A DNA stretch of 64,000 nt from Perca fluviatilis. Lineage: Eukaryota; Chordata; Actinopteri; Perciformes; Percidae. The notes under the pieces were generated by a model that was not told where the DNA came from, searched no databases, and worked only from the letters and a program-made list of their open reading frames with translations. The DNA is taken from positions 36,147,785 to 36,211,784 of the forward strand of contig NC_053116.1 of NCBI RefSeq assembly GCF_010015445.1, read 5' to 3'. Within the stretch, counting starts at the first letter, position 1. Each line of letters begins with the position of its first letter. A program made the position numbers and the translations under genes. This document shows positions 11,567-24,445 of the stretch, in pieces.

Positions 11567-13300
11567 TGGGTAAAACAACAACATGCTGCTTAACTTTAGC
11601 ACTTTCCAGCAACATAACATAAACTTGGATGAAAAAATGTGTATCGATCACCTTTTTTCCACAACGAAAAAGTAAATTACCAAAGTAACATTTCAAAATG
11701 AAAACTATGATGCACATCTATTACAATTGTTTTCACATTCAGAAGTTGATTTAAATTCAGTTGATTTGAGCCTAAATCAATTAAAATTAGGAATTTAACT
11801 CAAATTAAAACTGTTTTCCATGATAATGTGAGGCAGTGCAATCTTTCCCTCAACTTGTAGCTTATTGTCACTTAGTATATTGTATTGTGAAACATAAAAG
11901 TAGGCTACAGTTGGTTTGCCCTGTCGAGACACGCATCTATATTCCTACAGCAACATGTTGGATTTGCTATAAACAGCAACAGAATCTTCCAAAAAGTCAC
12001 ATCTGGAATAACAAGGCCTCCTTGCTCTTGTGATTGTAGTTTACAGAGCAGAGTTCCCCTCCCTCTTGTTCCCAGACTGGACACTGCATGTGTCCCTGAC
12101 TATGGCTGCAGTCAGTGCTGAGGTACAGCTCTGTGCTAAAACTAGCCACAAGCGAAACGTTTTTTTTTTCACTTCGTTTAATAGTTCGTGAGCATCGGCT
12201 GGAATTACAGGCCTCCAGAGCCGCATAAGGACGAAGTGGGGTTGGGCGAATTCCACCATAACACAGACATAGAGCTGATGTACTCATGTTGTTATTGTTG
12301 TTTTCTACGGACGTTACTGGAGAAAGACAACGATGTGTGTTTGGGAAATTAGCCACAATATTCACGAGATGTTTGGAAACCTTTGGATATACTTCTCACT
12401 GCCAGCTTTGGCAGTTACTGTGGTCAAAAGATAAATAGATCCATTTTGGTTTAAAATATTAATAATACATTTTGGGCAATGGGGAAGAAGCCTTGGTGAG
12501 GCTGAGTTTGGCCAAGTAAATGGTTTGGAGTTACTGGCTTATTAAAGCTATAGTATGCAATGAATGTCCGTTACCTTCAAGTACTTTCAATAAGTATAAA
12601 CTCATGGCCAAATGAGTTGCTACAAAGCTAATTAAGCCTACCATCTCCACAAAACTCTCTCTCTGTATTTCTCAGTAGGGCTATGTTTAGAAAATGGTGT
12701 AGTCCGGCGACTTTTGCGCGAAGAAGCTTGATGCTGATGCGTTTTCCGTCACCGCTGACTCTTACTCTGACGTCTCCTAGGAGATAATATACCGTACATA
12801 GGACATAGGAGAGACATTGCCCCAAAAAATGTCACCTTGCCTTCCAGAGATTCCGTAGCTATTAGACTTTCTGAATGGCGTTAAGTACAAAGGGAGACTG
12901 TTTGGTGTACATTAGTAAAATTCATCATCATGCTTTTGATCTTGTTTACAGCCACTGAGGTTATTATAATGCCCCTAACTGGCAATAATTGGAATTATTA
13001 GCTACGAATAACTAAATAAAAAAACACACTCTGGGCTAATGAAGGGCCTGGCCTTGTCAAAAGAAGCTTTCTGCACTGAATACGTGACTGAATATGTTAA
13101 TGAAAGCACATGGTTGTTGTGGTGAGAACAGCTGGAATCAAGCAACAGCCCTGTGCGGCAGCTGTAAGGCCGGGGGACGCTCCAGGGATGACACGAAAAA
13201 CACTGGACGCCAACATTTTTGTCTGAAGCAGGCATGAATTACATCGCACACACACCCAAGAGCTTGCATGCTGACATATTGTTTGGCATACTCGCTCTCT
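11567..13300. other. Stretch without recognisable gene
   Basis: Mixed unique sequence. Open frames of 65-122 codons (for example 11997-12365 minus) lack motifs. No RNA gene is seen. Confidence 0.45.
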
Positions 13301-13305
13301 CACAA

Positions 13306-13313
13306 AACACACA

Positions 13314-13346
<33 letters not shown>
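13306..13346. repeat. (AC)n microsatellite
   Basis: AC array interrupted once by ACTC near its left end. Confidence 0.9.
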
Positions 13347-13348
<2 letters not shown>

Positions 13349-13349
13349 A

Positions 13350-14489
13350 CCACCCACCCTCTGCATTGGCTCATGTGGTTGTGAAAGCCTCAGACATCCG
13401 ATCAGGCTTTTAGACTTGGTCATTAGTGTTGTGAGTGCAGCAGAGGCCACTGAGTGGACAGACAGTACACACCAGTCAATAGGATCTAAAAGTAAAACTC
13501 ATTTATTCAAATATTCATTAAATATTGGTCTTATATTTGTTTTTTTGGCCATTCTTTCCACTAGCCCTTTTGACTTCTGACTGTAACTTACTTCAAGACT
13601 GCTATAATTAGGCTGAGCAGCCTATATTTACTTTTTCAGATTTAATTTATCTTCTTGACTGTGCTCTGCCCGCTGCATAGTCTAATAAGTGCGAATGGTG
13701 AATGGTGACTCAGCCTCATTGTTATTCTTTATTGTTAATCTTTATTATTCAAGACTTATTCTGTATTTCGTACATTCTTCGGTTGACTACTACTTCTGCA
13801 TACCTTTCATCTACAGAAACCACTCCCCATGGTTGGTAAATGGCTGGAAACAGTAATTTTTAAAGAGATTCTACTGTGTAATATGTGGTTTTAACAAACT
13901 TTAATAACAATTAGAGTGTGAGCATTCCAAAAACTACAGCTCCCATGAAAATGTACCAGCGCAGGTACCAACGTCATTGTAGCTTGGTTTTGTCCATAGC
14001 CATAACATTTTCATGTAAACTAATGCAGCAGTAACTGTCTCTTTTCTGATAATGGAAGTGAGAGAGTGGGTTGAGAGGAATCAGGGGAGAAGAACCATTG
14101 ATTAACAATCTAAATCTGTAAAGGAATCCATTGACATGTCGGCAAGTTGGATACCCAATCAAGACGACATGATTTTAATTTGGGTCCATAAGCCTTTGTT
14201 ATTGTGTCGAAGCGTTGGAGTCTTTTGACTGGTGCGTTTCCTTGGCAACCATACAGAAGCAATTACTCCTCCTCTTAGCGTCAATGACAAATTACTATTT
14301 ATTTGACAGCATCCATCTCAGATCATTGATCAGTGCAGTGGATTGTGGATCCATGAGGAAGTTAACTATGCTGAGGGACTATCTGAGAAGTAGCAATAAA
14401 CGTTTAAGGCCAGACTTATTGACCAAGACAACAAACTTTCATTTAAGCTTTTACAGAGTAAAAGATTATTGAGTTGTCCAAAGATTGAG
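13350..14489. other. Stretch without recognisable gene
   Basis: No supported feature. The 85-codon open frame at 14215-14472 has no recognisable domain. Confidence 0.45.
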
Positions 14490-14616
14490 AGAAAATTGAC
14501 TGTTTAAACGAGAAATCCATTTAAGACAGAGAGACAACAAACAGCTTTTTTCCAGAAAATTGACTTGTTAAAGAGAAAGCTATTTAAGACAGAGAGACAA
14601 GAAACAGCTTTTTCCA
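14490..14616. repeat. 64-bp tandem duplication
   Basis: Two adjacent units begin AGAAAATTGAC and share TTTAAGACAGAGAGACAA and AAACAGCTTTTT, at about 85-90% identity by eye. Confidence 0.75.
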
Positions 14617-14704
14617 TCTGGAAACACATGCACAGTGACAATCTTTGAATAGTATCATAGTGTATTCTGTATTGAATTTTTGTTTTATTCTGTGTATTCT
14701 GTAA

Positions 14705-15233
14705 GACAAATTTTTGGCGGTCCAATCAGCGAACAGAGTGAGTGGCTGATAACGATGACGTTGAGGCCGTGTGCTAGAGTAGCGGTGGAGAAAGATGTGA
14801 GCGAAGCCATTCGGTCCGTTGTGGCAACGCTGCCGAATATCCAGAAGTTAAAGCCCGAGCAAGACCAATCTTTGCTGAGTTGTGTTGGTGGCCATGATGT
14901 CGTGGCCCTCCTCCCCACGGGGTTCGGGAAAAGTTTGATTTTCCGTTAGTGGTGGTGGAGTTGGCTAAGGCGAACGCTAGCGATGCTAATGCTAAATATA
15001 AGCCTTGACAGTCTCCCCTCTTGTTGCACATCCCCTCTTGTTGCACATGCGCATGACAGACGTCATGAGCGATTGGTTATGGCAGATCCAGAGTGGCTCT
15101 GGGCAGATCCAATAGTTTTAAACTTCAACAGAGTACCCGCCTTCAAGGAAGTTAACACTTGTCAATGGAGAATGGCCAGACTCTCTGGACAAATGAAATG
15201 TGCCAGAGTCTGGTAGGACCAGGCTAGGTTTGG
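14705..15233 (+). mobile_element. RecQ-carrying MITE, subfamily A, 5'-truncated copy
   Basis: From GGTCCAATCAGCGAACAGAG to TAGGACCAGGCTA this copy is co-linear with the reverse complement of 25690-26170. The right terminus is the complement of TAGCCTGGTCCTACC. The left terminus (AAGCCTGGCTCCGCC in the complete copy) is missing here. It carries the RecQ-like exon described separately. Confidence 0.75.
14755..14949 (+). pseudogene. RecQ-type helicase first-exon fragment inside a MITE
   Basis: The 64-codon frame contains KLKPEQDQSLLSCV, which has the spacing of the RecQ motif 0 (Phe/Leu-x-x-x-Gln adenine-binding region). ALLPTGFGKSLIF follows, a Walker A (motif I) of SF2 helicases in the RecQ form. 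The frame stops right after motif I. DEAH box, motifs III-VI, RQC and HRDC are all absent, so no helicase can be made. Two further MITE loci end at or near the same residue, so a single captured exon spread by transposition is more likely than independent truncations. The superfamily is clear from motifs; the source gene is not known. Confidence 0.75.
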
Positions 15234-15239
15234 GGTGGC

Positions 15240-16590
15240 AATACTTCACTATGCACTGTAAGGCAGGGCTCCAAAATTAGGTCCTGATTTAGGTAAATAC
15301 ATGGTGAGGGCAGAAGAGTAGTAGTAATGCATCCCTTATTCCTGACACAGAAGCTGTAGTAGCAGGTACTTAGAGCAGTTAAATGTGTTTCATAATAACT
15401 GAATACATATTATTTGCATTGAATTAATTAAAGAATGTAAGAAATGCTATTTCTAAAAGTCAATGTACAACAACCTGTGCAGCTGCGTCAATCTCATTCA
15501 GCCATTTTTGTGGGATTTTGTCTGCTATTTTTCACGGATCCAGCTAAGTAACCAGCTAGCTATGTAGGAAGATGATGTCCCCATTCTTATGCTGGCTTAC
15601 AAAGCTCTGATTTGTCGATTGTTTCTCCAACTGGGGTATATATACCCACCAATACGCACAACAACAGACCTATTTGGCGGTGGTTTAGAGATCTGGAACC
15701 ATGCTCACCAGGAATTGGAGGAAAGATGATGGCTCATTAACCAATTCCACCTGAGATGTGTCATGTAATTATTTTGAATTCTGTCAACAAGATCATGTTA
15801 CTAATCTAAAAAGCTTATCGTCAGATCCAGCACTGATCTGTTTCAACCAAACGGCAACATTGGTCGGAAGCAAAAAGGAAACTGCATCTGACAAAATAGA
15901 TCCGGCCTTTTTAGAGTGGAACTAATTACACCGTTACTACATGAATCAGATAATCTGTATATATATCATGCTCCTCAATATCATTTATATTTGCATTTTA
16001 ACAGATATTCTGATAAAAAATTAGCCAAAAGGTGTCAGAGAATGAACACAGTTCCGTTGGTTAAGCTGTAGTGTAGAAGTGGTACAGAGGCTGCAGCAGT
16101 GAATGGCACTCCGCAGTGAGGTGATGAGACAGTGCTGTGATTCTCTCTGACCATCCACTCTCTCTAAATGCAGTCAGTCAGTGGGAGATGATACCGCAGC
16201 AGTCAAACTGGTCAGGGAAGAGGCTGCCTGCTGGGCTGTGAGTCATGTCAATCTGGACTGCAGCGAGACTCCATCTCTCCGAGGCAGAACAGAATGAGGA
16301 TCCAGACTGCAGGATGACAAAATATCCTGTCACGCAGAGAAAGACACAGCCAGTATGCCAGGCATGTCTGGCTGGTTGAATCACACGCTGCCACCGCGCA
16401 AGCAGACGCACACTCATGCTTGGCTTCCAGCAGTAATGACTGGACTGAAGCTGGAAGGGGCGTTATTTTCTCCTCTTGTTCAGTTTGTCCATTTACATGC
16501 CATAGAAATTCTACGAAATGACAACATTGTTCTGCCAGCAATATTCCTGACAGAAAAAGCCTCTGAAACAGCGTTTAGACACTAAAACGT
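15240..16590. other. Stretch without recognisable gene
   Basis: Unique-looking sequence. The 16180-16540 part has a complex, low-repeat texture on which two overlapping minus-strand frames (79 and 97 codons) sit, with no domain recognised. Confidence 0.4.
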
Positions 16591-16599
16591 ATTATTACT

Positions 16600-17008
16600 A
16601 TAGATGGCCCGATACCGATTCCGATACCTGAACTTGCGTATCGGCCAATACCGAGTACCGATCCGATACCAGTGTGTCATATATTTTATTATGTTTTAAC
16701 AACTGTATACTACTGTCCCTATATGGATGTGATATTATTTATATCTTTGTTGTCAGTCTGGCTCAGGTTAAACTCTTTGTGAAACATGAACAAACACAAA
16801 CAGTGAATGCCACAGAACTTTCTTTTATTCTCCAGTTTGACGGTCAGTTAAAACAGAAAAAGAACATAAATAAACTACTTTAACGTAGATTTTCTTTAGG
16901 GCTTTATTACGTGGTATCGGATCGGTGCATAAACTCCAGTACTTCACGATACCGATACCAGCGTTTTAGGCAGTATCCAATAATGGTATCGGTATCGGAC
17001 CATCACTA
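16600..17008. mobile_element. hAT-type MITE with 9-bp flanking match
   Basis: The ends are GATGGCCCGATACCGATTCC and, inverted, GATGGTCCGATACCGATACC. The element is flanked by ATTATTACT on both sides (16591-16599 and 17009-17017). hAT elements make 8-bp duplications; the ninth base may be chance. The 409-bp interior has no intact transposase. Confidence 0.85.
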
Positions 17009-17065
17009 ATTATTACTCTCTGAAGAAAACTTGTGATTCCACTACATTCATTCGATTTCATCACA

Positions 17066-17074
<9 letters not shown>

Positions 17075-17152
<78 letters not shown>
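17075..17152. repeat. (AC)n microsatellite
   Basis: About 39 AC units preceded by a short TC run. Confidence 0.95.
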
Positions 17153-17153
<1 letters not shown>

Positions 17154-17514
17154 GCCCATACCCACTACATAAGCACATGCTCAGATCAGTCAATTTGAAG
17201 TCATGCAATCTTCAGTATATAGCTTCCAGACATTAAAGGCGTTTTCATATTATAGTTAGTTTTCTCTGCTCCGAATCAGTTGACGAGTCTGTAAACTCTG
17301 AGTGTTTCCCTCTTGGTTCGGTTTCGTTTCACACGGAGAAAAATCCAAGCGAACCAAAATGCATCGCTACAAACCACGCAAGAACTCCGCAACTTACGCA
17401 AGTTCACTCCCCTTATTGGTCAGATGTTGTCTGGGACGGGAGCATGGAAGTAAGCGCAGGAAGAAGATCCTGTCTTCTGGACTACTGCGTATTTCTCGCA
17501 CTTCCAAGTTCAAG

Positions 17515-17870
17515 TTCCAGTTATTTTATTTGTCCCCCAATGGGGCAATTTGTTGTGCAGCAGAGAGTATAGTACAAATCACACACAATCATACACACAA
17601 TACAAAGATTGCCTACCTTGCAGGCATAGTTAAAAACAATACAAAACAGTAAACAATCAATAAATAGTAAGCCAATAAGTTCTCTACGGTTCTTTCTAGA
17701 ATTAAGAAGTAGAATGGCTGCAGGTACAAAAGAGTGATTATATCTGTTGGTTGGAGTTTTGGGAGTTTAAAGCGTGATCCAGATGGCAACATCTGAAATT
17801 CAGCCTGTAAAGGATGAGAACTATCTGACAGGATAGATTCAACCTGTCTTCATTAAAATCTTTTTCCAGA
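17515..17870 (-). pseudogene. LINE ORF2 C-terminus and 3' UTR remnant
   Basis: On the minus strand a frame reads ESILSDSSHPLQAEFQMLPS then GSRFKLPKLQPTDI. This has the pattern of the C-terminal end of fish non-LTR retrotransposon ORF2 proteins (DPSHPLHSEFELLPSG-like). Stops follow, and then the tail TTGCCCCATTGGGGGACAAA, a LINE 3' terminal motif. Reverse transcriptase and endonuclease domains are absent. The clade (Rex1/L2-like) is an inference. Confidence 0.65.
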
Positions 17871-18166
17871 CATTGTTTCGCGAGCGACTTCACTACGTCT
17901 GCTCTGCTCGCTGGGACTTGGCTCTGCTCTGCCGGCTTCTGTCTACAACTTTAGCGGCGGCTGGTTAGACCACGGAGATGTGAGTAGCTGCTGCAGCCCT
18001 GTAGTTCCTGACTACAGGGGCCGTTTAGCTCAAACTTGCGGCGTGCACCAAGTAGTTGGGTCGGGTCCCATTCGCAATGTACCGAAGTGTACCAGAGTTT
18101 GTTTTGGTCCCACAACCTGGTGCGATTGCTGTGTTCACACTTGCCCAATGAACGGCACCAAGAGGG

Positions 18167-18266
<100 letters not shown>

Positions 18267-18687
18267 ACTCAATCCCACATAGACTGTGCTGCTGCCCCAA
18301 ATACTCATTAGCCCAAATGTGGATTAATCCATTGCTGAAATGAGTTCCCAACAAATGCACTATTTTCTCCTGTGTGAGTAATGTTTGATAGAAACTACAT
18401 TGACCAGCTGTTTTAGGAAATTACTAAGCCATTTAAAAAAATTATATAATTCTGTTTTGTTTTTTTTTAACTAAGAAAACAGGTTTGAGTTTTCATTTGC
18501 CACCTTAATCGTTGAAATCTGAACTTCCCAAAGCATGCCTCATTCTCTATGTCATGAATGAATTACTTGATTGCATGAAATTACCCAAAATGTCTTTGTT
18601 AGTACAGAAAAATATACATTTCAAATAAACATATTTCCTATACATACAGCACTGATGTAATGACTCATGAACACATTTTAAAATATG

Positions 18688-18719
18688 TGTGTGTGTATAT
18701 ATATATATATTTATATATA
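18688..18719. repeat. Compound (TG)n(TA)n microsatellite
   Basis: TGTGTGTG runs straight into a TA run. Confidence 0.8.
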
Positions 18720-18720
18720 C

Positions 18721-19155
18721 AACGTTTTTTAAGCCAAGGACCCCTTAACTGAAAGAGAGACGGAGCAGGGACCCCCTACTACATATATTGTATAAAATGA
18801 AGTTACATATTAAACTGGGCCTATAATAACGTGTAGGGCGGCCTAAAGCCTTTATACATACTTTTTTGCAAAGAATACTAAGCTATTTAAATAATAGTTG
18901 TTAGCATAATTTTAATGTTACACATAGGCACAGTGAATCTTTACGATTAACTGTATCTGTGGGTGGCAATCTTAGAGACTACCTTACCTATAGATCAGTA
19001 AGCCTATCATCAGTGGGGATTTATATTTGTTAATCATATGTTCGAGTTAATTGATGAAAAAACTTTAAAAATTTGACAATAATTTGGAGGCCCCCCTGCA
19101 GTGACTTTGAGGACCCCCCAGGGATCCCGGACCCCCTGTTGAAGATCTCTGCTCT
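18721..19155. mobile_element. Probable hAT-like MITE (AAGGACCCC type)
   Basis: Both ends are marked by GGACCCC/GGATCCCGGACCCCC motifs in the same sense (AAGCCAAGGACCCCTTAACTG at the left, GAGGACCCCCCAGGGATCCC at the right), separated by AT-rich DNA. Inverted ends are not clear, so the class is uncertain. Confidence 0.4.
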
Positions 19156-19394
19156 AAACCCCCACCGAACTCTGAACCAAAAGCTCTTTTTATTTAACAG
19201 TTTTATTTTATACTTGAATTAAATGTATTTGAAAGCTGGCCAAAGCTTGGCACTTTGAAGTTTTTAGTTGCAAAAGTTTTTATTTTTTTATGAAGACATA
19301 TAAAGTAATATCAAACTATATTTAATTTGTTGTGTTTCTTTTCTTTTAAATTGTATGTCTGCTGCAATCACATGGGAAAAGTAACTACATTTAC

Positions 19395-19505
19395 ATACTG
19401 TGAATCGTGTTTTTAATCGAGAATCGTTTTTGAATCGAAAATCGATTTAGAATCTAATCTTGAGCCTTAAAATCGAATTGTGACATTTTCTGAATCGTGC
19501 ACCAT
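19395..19505. repeat. Transposon terminus with repeated AATCG motifs
   Basis: AATCGAGAATCG, AATCGAAAATCGATTT and AAATCGAATTG repeat within 110 bases, as at some hAT subterminal regions. No partner end was found. Confidence 0.35.
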
Positions 19506-19509
19506 ATGT

Positions 19510-19558
19510 ATATATATATACACACACATAGATATATATATATATATATATACTGTAT
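19510..19558. repeat. Compound (TA)n(CA)n microsatellite
   Basis: TA, CACACACA and TA runs in series. Confidence 0.85.
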
Positions 19559-19559
19559 A

Positions 19560-20900
19560 TAGTAATGACTGTCCTTGTTTGAATCTTTTCCAAAGTTCAT
19601 TTGCTAGAGTAAATTATTTGTATTGTTGCTCTGGTTACACACAGTCTAATACCAGCTGATTTAACGGTTCACTGGAAATATGTATGAGGTGTCCTGGTAC
19701 ATAACCGCCAGCCAATCAGAAATAGGTATTCTCCACTTTGCCTCTGTGGCAGAGTTAGTTTTGACAGGTGGGAGATTTATGATGCAACTGAAAAGTCATA
19801 TAAATTGGACTCGACTTTGACACAAAAACAGAGCCAGCGTGCCAGACAGCCGTGTCGACTGAACCCCAGCGTGTAGACAATGAAAGGGCAGGTGGTGATT
19901 CACCCGTCCCAGGTTCTCAACATAATAATGAGGCGTTGTGAACTTCATTGGCACCGCTGCCGCTACTTTCCTCTGCCTTCTGTCCTCCTCTGAGGGCAGC
20001 CCAATGATGAGTTATTTTTCTGCAGCTTGGCACAGCATGACACATTCACCTCCCCAGATGGTCCTCACTGTGATTCAGTTAACCGCCTTGTCGGTTGCTG
20101 GGCAGCATGCGCGGACCAATGAAACATCACACACACTTAGGAGCTTGGTTTCACGTGGCGAAAACCAGCAGCCACCAACACAGGACATGGTTTTTTTCCC
20201 TCCAAGGATTCTAATGAATTAGTTTTCAGGCCTCTTAACGTCTGCCATTCAGAGCGGTGGCGCCAAAGAGGTGGGGGTGGGGCCATGGGACTAATGATCA
20301 ACTGACATCTTTCCTCCTATTACTGTCATTATGACTTTATATTCAATGCATTATTAATGTCTGTATACATAATCTCATTGGCCAAGAATTTAAATTCTGC
20401 AAAAGCCAACAGACCTAGTAAGCTTACATGTTGGATGCAAAATGAAACAAATGAGAAGATGTTACATACAAAGTTGCAGTGGATCCTTCAATAGGTTTGT
20501 CTGAGCACCCAAAACATTGGATTTAGGTCTTGTTAATGCGAGACAACTAAGACAACATTTAGGAGAAATTATCCTAATATAAGAAAAGCTTTATTTGATT
20601 AAACTATATGTTATTAAGGAGCTTCCCAAGACTTGGGGTAAGCGTGCATGACCATTCAATTTGTGACATCTAGCTATTAATACAATCCATAATAAAATAA
20701 TGGCATCAGCACCTTAACAATGGCTGTAAAGAAGTCTTTTACACAAAAACAACTGGAGATATTTTTCATAAATCTACGTCAAGCAAGTGTGGTGGGATAA
20801 ACACACGAGCTTGTTGAATTGAAAGGGGTCAGGCTCCATATAATCCTGTAAATGATGACAACTTTGAAAATAATCACACATCACGGCTCGACAGTAACGG
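19560..20900. other. Unique stretch without recognisable gene
   Basis: No domain is seen. The 19930-20280 block is GC-balanced and free of repeats. A 94-codon frame (19938-20222) there shows no family motif. Confidence 0.4.
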
Positions 20901-21222
20901 TTGGAGTGAGTCAATTGGCAACCGTTTTATGGCCTCTGGTTGCCCCCTTTGGCAACCACCTGTTCAACATTTGTGTTTAAAAAAATATATATATATAATA
21001 ACAAATCAAAACCTACAAAACTGGAAATTCTTATTTCGAAAGAAGTCAATATTTTTATTTGGTTGTCTCCGTAAAGTTTAAACACTATACGTTCATGCGC
21101 AACACAACATTTCAGCTGTCGTGCGACCGCTTTCCACACCCGCGTGTTTGGCGTGAAAAAATACAAGCAACGCAATTTTCTGTTCACGTTAACGCTGCAT
21201 GTTAAAATCCGGTGCTAATCAG

Positions 21223-22170
21223 TCCCTCCAGGATTTCGCTGCCTTTTTTTGAGATTGTTGCGGCCCAAAATGGCTGATTTTGCGGGAGATTTTGTAAAAG
21301 ATTGCGATAAAAGTTGCAATGTCTTTTGTATTTTTGTTGCAATGAAGTTGCGAGAGACTCAAATTAAAACTCATACGCAAAAAAAAGTGGAGACTTGTTT
21401 CGGGGAGAATAAAACTACTCTGGGCTGAGTTGTCCTAGTAACCTTACCAAAACGGCTCAGGATGCTGCAAATGTTGGTATAATATGGAAATGGCTGGTGG
21501 ATTTAAGACAAAAAAATATAATTTATTGAATGAATCAAATGCGTCATACATGTCTGTCAGTGGCTTGTTGATCTTTTCATTGTTAGTTAATTTCCTATCC
21601 AGGCCTGGGACACACATTCATACGGTTTGATAAATTACTTATTTGGACTTTAACTTATCATTGCACTTAAAATAATGAGCGTAGCTGTCCTCAATTTAGG
21701 TCATCGTGTCGTCTCATCTCCGGTTTTTCCTGCATCCACCGTCTGTGTTTGTGTGTGTCCGCGCATCAGTCGCGGGGGGGAACTGAGCAACAGCCCCACC
21801 CCCGCCCGCTGCAGAGAGCCGACAGGATTGAAACAGCAGCTTCAGAGTGCAAAGATTTTACAGCGTACATAGATGTTAAAATGTATACAGGTTGACAGGA
21901 AGGCCTAAAATGTTTTGTCTTTCGCCATACGTTTTGTTGGTAAATGTGAGATGTTCGAGTCACACACACCTCGTCTTCATATCACAAACAAGGAAATGAA
22001 TTTGGCGACGTACGTGTGTTACGTCAACCCGTTCTCACTCCGATGAGAAATAAACTCCGATTATTGGTCAAATTTGTGGTAAAGTTGCGGTGATGGGTCA
22101 AAATTGCGAGTGGCGCCAAATTCACGGTGATTGGTTGAATTCCGTGAATTGTTGCGATCGCGACATTGCG
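21223..22170. mobile_element. Degraded relative of the CAGTCC-type element
   Basis: It starts CAGTCCCTCCAGGATTTCGCTG and contains GATTGTTGCGGCCCAAAATGGC, similar to copy 1 at 1936, and again GTTGCGATCGCGACATTGCG near 22152. The right terminus is not recognised. Confidence 0.4.
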
Positions 22171-22286
22171 ACAAGTGTGACTGTATTTCACTGTAGAGGT
22201 GAGCTATGAGCTAAAAGACACAAACTAGCACTGGTCACTGCTGCTGTCGGAGAAACAACACAGACGTGACTAAAGGTTGCGTTTAC

Positions 22287-22749
22287 TTAAAGCTACATTG
22301 TGTAAGAATTTCTCCCATGTAGCGGTGAAATTGTATATGACAAACCAACTGAATATTACTTTCTAGCCCCTCCCATTCCGATCGCGTTTTAAGTCCTACG
22401 GTGGCCGAACCCGAAATTAGCTCTTAGTATCTCCATCGTTTACACGCAGCTGTTCTAGCCACTCCAATATTAACTTTGGTCTTGTTGCTTTTCCTGTTGC
22501 CATGTCCTTTTAATTCTCTTTTTCGCTTCCCTGGCGAGTAATCTCCATCTGGCATTCGTCACGGTGCCACTGAGTGTAAAAGGGTCGTATGTATGTATTC
22601 TGAATGATTCTGAATGGCAGATTCTACGCTTACGAGAATACTTTGATTAGTTGGTGGAAGTAATTACACATGAATGAGCACATATTTGTGAAAGAACAAA
22701 GGTTTTTTTGCTAAGAATCAACTCAAAAAATTACACAATGTAGGTTTAA
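22287..22749. mobile_element. TTAA-type MITE
   Basis: Left TTAAAGCTACATTGTGTAAG and the complement of the right end TTAAACCTACATTGTGTAAT differ at two of 20 positions. TTAA at both ends is as made by piggyBac or Kolobok insertion. The superfamily is not decided by this alone. Confidence 0.75.
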
Positions 22750-23318
22750 AACTGGTGAAAGAAGTAATTATTGTTAAAAGTTATTATTAAATTTTTAATA
22801 ATCATTTAAATTCCCCCTTTTCAGTTTTGGCAACCAAAAGCTGATGCCTGGTTGCCAAGCCTGGCAACCACTTTAAAAAGTTAGCATTGAGTCCTGCACT
22901 TATCTAAATACCTTTTCAGGAGCAAACTAAAAAAAAGCTGGACGTGAGCAAAAACTAAAATCTAAATCACTGGATCGTTAAGAAAACTAGTATCTCCAAA
23001 TCTTTCACAAAAATCTCAAGTGATTTTAGCAGATCATCTCAGGCCTTCACCGGCTGCCGGTACTGCATGCTTTTGTGATTAGCACATGTGCTGTCGCCAT
23101 GGAGAAGCTATAAACTGTGGCTGGCCTGGGTAATATTCCACCTGGTCGTGTTAACCTGACTCCATACGCCACACATTATTCTTCCTGGAATAGTTTCTAT
23201 TAGAGCTCCAGACTTGTGACTCAGTACATTAGTCACCCCTGAACACAAGCACTGCCTTCACTGCTACCTCTCTGAAGAGGAAAATAAAGACAAAAAGTGA
23301 CAAAGGCACCTATTCAAC

Positions 23319-23445
23319 AACAGCAGTTCACCTCCTGGGCACTGCCAAGGTGCTCATGAGCAAGGCACCGAACCACAGACAGATTGAACAGAGTGAAATG
23401 TAATGTAATTTCCCTTGCGGGATTAATAAAGTATTAACAAATCAG
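23319..23445 (+). mobile_element. SINE family B, 3' part
   Basis: CACCTCCTGGGCACTGCCAAGG, ATGAGCAAGGCACC and a tail TTGCGGGATTAATAAAGTATTAA match the 3' half of the SINE at 11232-11566. The tRNA head is missing. Confidence 0.6.
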
Positions 23446-23671
23446 CTGTATGAAATAAGGAAACACCCCCATATACCACCACCAAAATACATACCAAGGT
23501 TTCAAGTGACTACGTCAGACTGGTTTTACTGCTTATACGTACATTTCTGTCTCTGAGAAGTTGCATAAGGACATTGTGTCCCAGGCTGCCATGTTGGAAG
23601 GTCTATAAAGCATTTAGTCATTTAATCTTCTTAGATTGGCCTAACACTTTTAATGCAGTTTAGACGGACAG

Positions 23672-23945
23672 AGAGAGTACTTTATTAATCCCAGCAGGAA
23701 ATTGTACTGTTACAGCAGTTAAGCAAAAAGACAGCCAAAGATAAGAAGCAACAACAACAAAAAAACAATGCAATACTTATCAATATACAATACTTTCGAC
23801 AACAGCTTAAATAAATGAGAGTATTTTTACTAAACGTGTAATGCAGTGAGGTGGATGAAGTGCAAGTAGTGCAAAAAGCACATTGCATTAAACAGACTTG
23901 TTGCACACAAAGTGTAATTTCAGTATTTTTCAACCTGGACAAAAT
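23672..23945 (-). mobile_element. LINE/SINE 3' tail fragment, minus strand
   Basis: It begins (plus strand) GTACTTTATTAATCCCAGCAGGAAATTG, the complement of the LINE-type tail seen at 11.2 and 32.2 kb. The rest is A/C-rich UTR-like DNA. The 85-codon minus-strand frame over it is not a gene. Confidence 0.45.
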
Positions 23946-24445
23946 GTCCCAATCAATGTACGTCCACTAAATGTGCTGTTTTTGCCATTGACAGACCAGA
24001 TTATGTAAAGGATCCATACAGAGATAGGCCTTTTTGTTAAAGAGTAAGATCCTTTTTGTTTAACCAAAAACTGTTTATTTAAATGGAGTGTGGTGGGTTT
24101 GGCGTGGGTGATTTCGGGGCTGTTTCATGTTAAACAAAAAGGATCTTACTCTTTAACAAAAAAGTATATCTCTGTAGGGATCTTTTTCATAATGGTATCA
24201 TACACTTAGAGTAATAATCTGAGCATGTCAGCGGTAAAACATGCACTTTTAGTGGACGTAAATTGAAGGTGTGCAATTGCACTCTAACGTTACATTGCAG
24301 CTTGTTTCGCAGCTGTCGACTGCAGCGGTCTCACTTAATACTAGACCAATTTCAGAAATCGTTGCTCCCATCAACTTCGTCACTTGGACACAAAAACATG
24401 GGAAAATAGGGTCCAGTATGACAACACAGATCAGACTGCTTGCTT
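23935..24445. mobile_element. Foldback element (family C), partial copy
   Basis: It shares ATTGACAGACC.., TTACTCTTTAACA, CTGAGCATGTCAGCG, CATTGCAGCTTGTTTCGC and CTTAATACTAGACCAATTTCA with 33494-35347 and 55566-56283. TTAAAGAGTAAGATCC and its complement occur within 130 bases, giving a strong internal hairpin. Confidence 0.65.

Larger units (their letters stand above)
20902..22893. mobile_element. Composite element with TTGGCAACC-rich inverted ends
   Basis: The left end (GAGTGAGTCAATTGGCAACC, with GGTTGCCCCCTTTGGCAACC) pairs with a right end whose complement has GGACTCAATGCTAAC and GGTTGCCAGGCTTGGCAACC. Inside are a degraded CAGTCC-type element from 21223 and a TTAA-type MITE at 22287-22749, so the present length of about 2 kb is the result of nesting. 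No transposase is left. Confidence 0.5.

Noticed and set aside
14755..14949. Functional RecQ helicase gene
   Set aside because: Ends right after Walker A, no DEAH box or later motifs, and the sister copy has nonsense changes.
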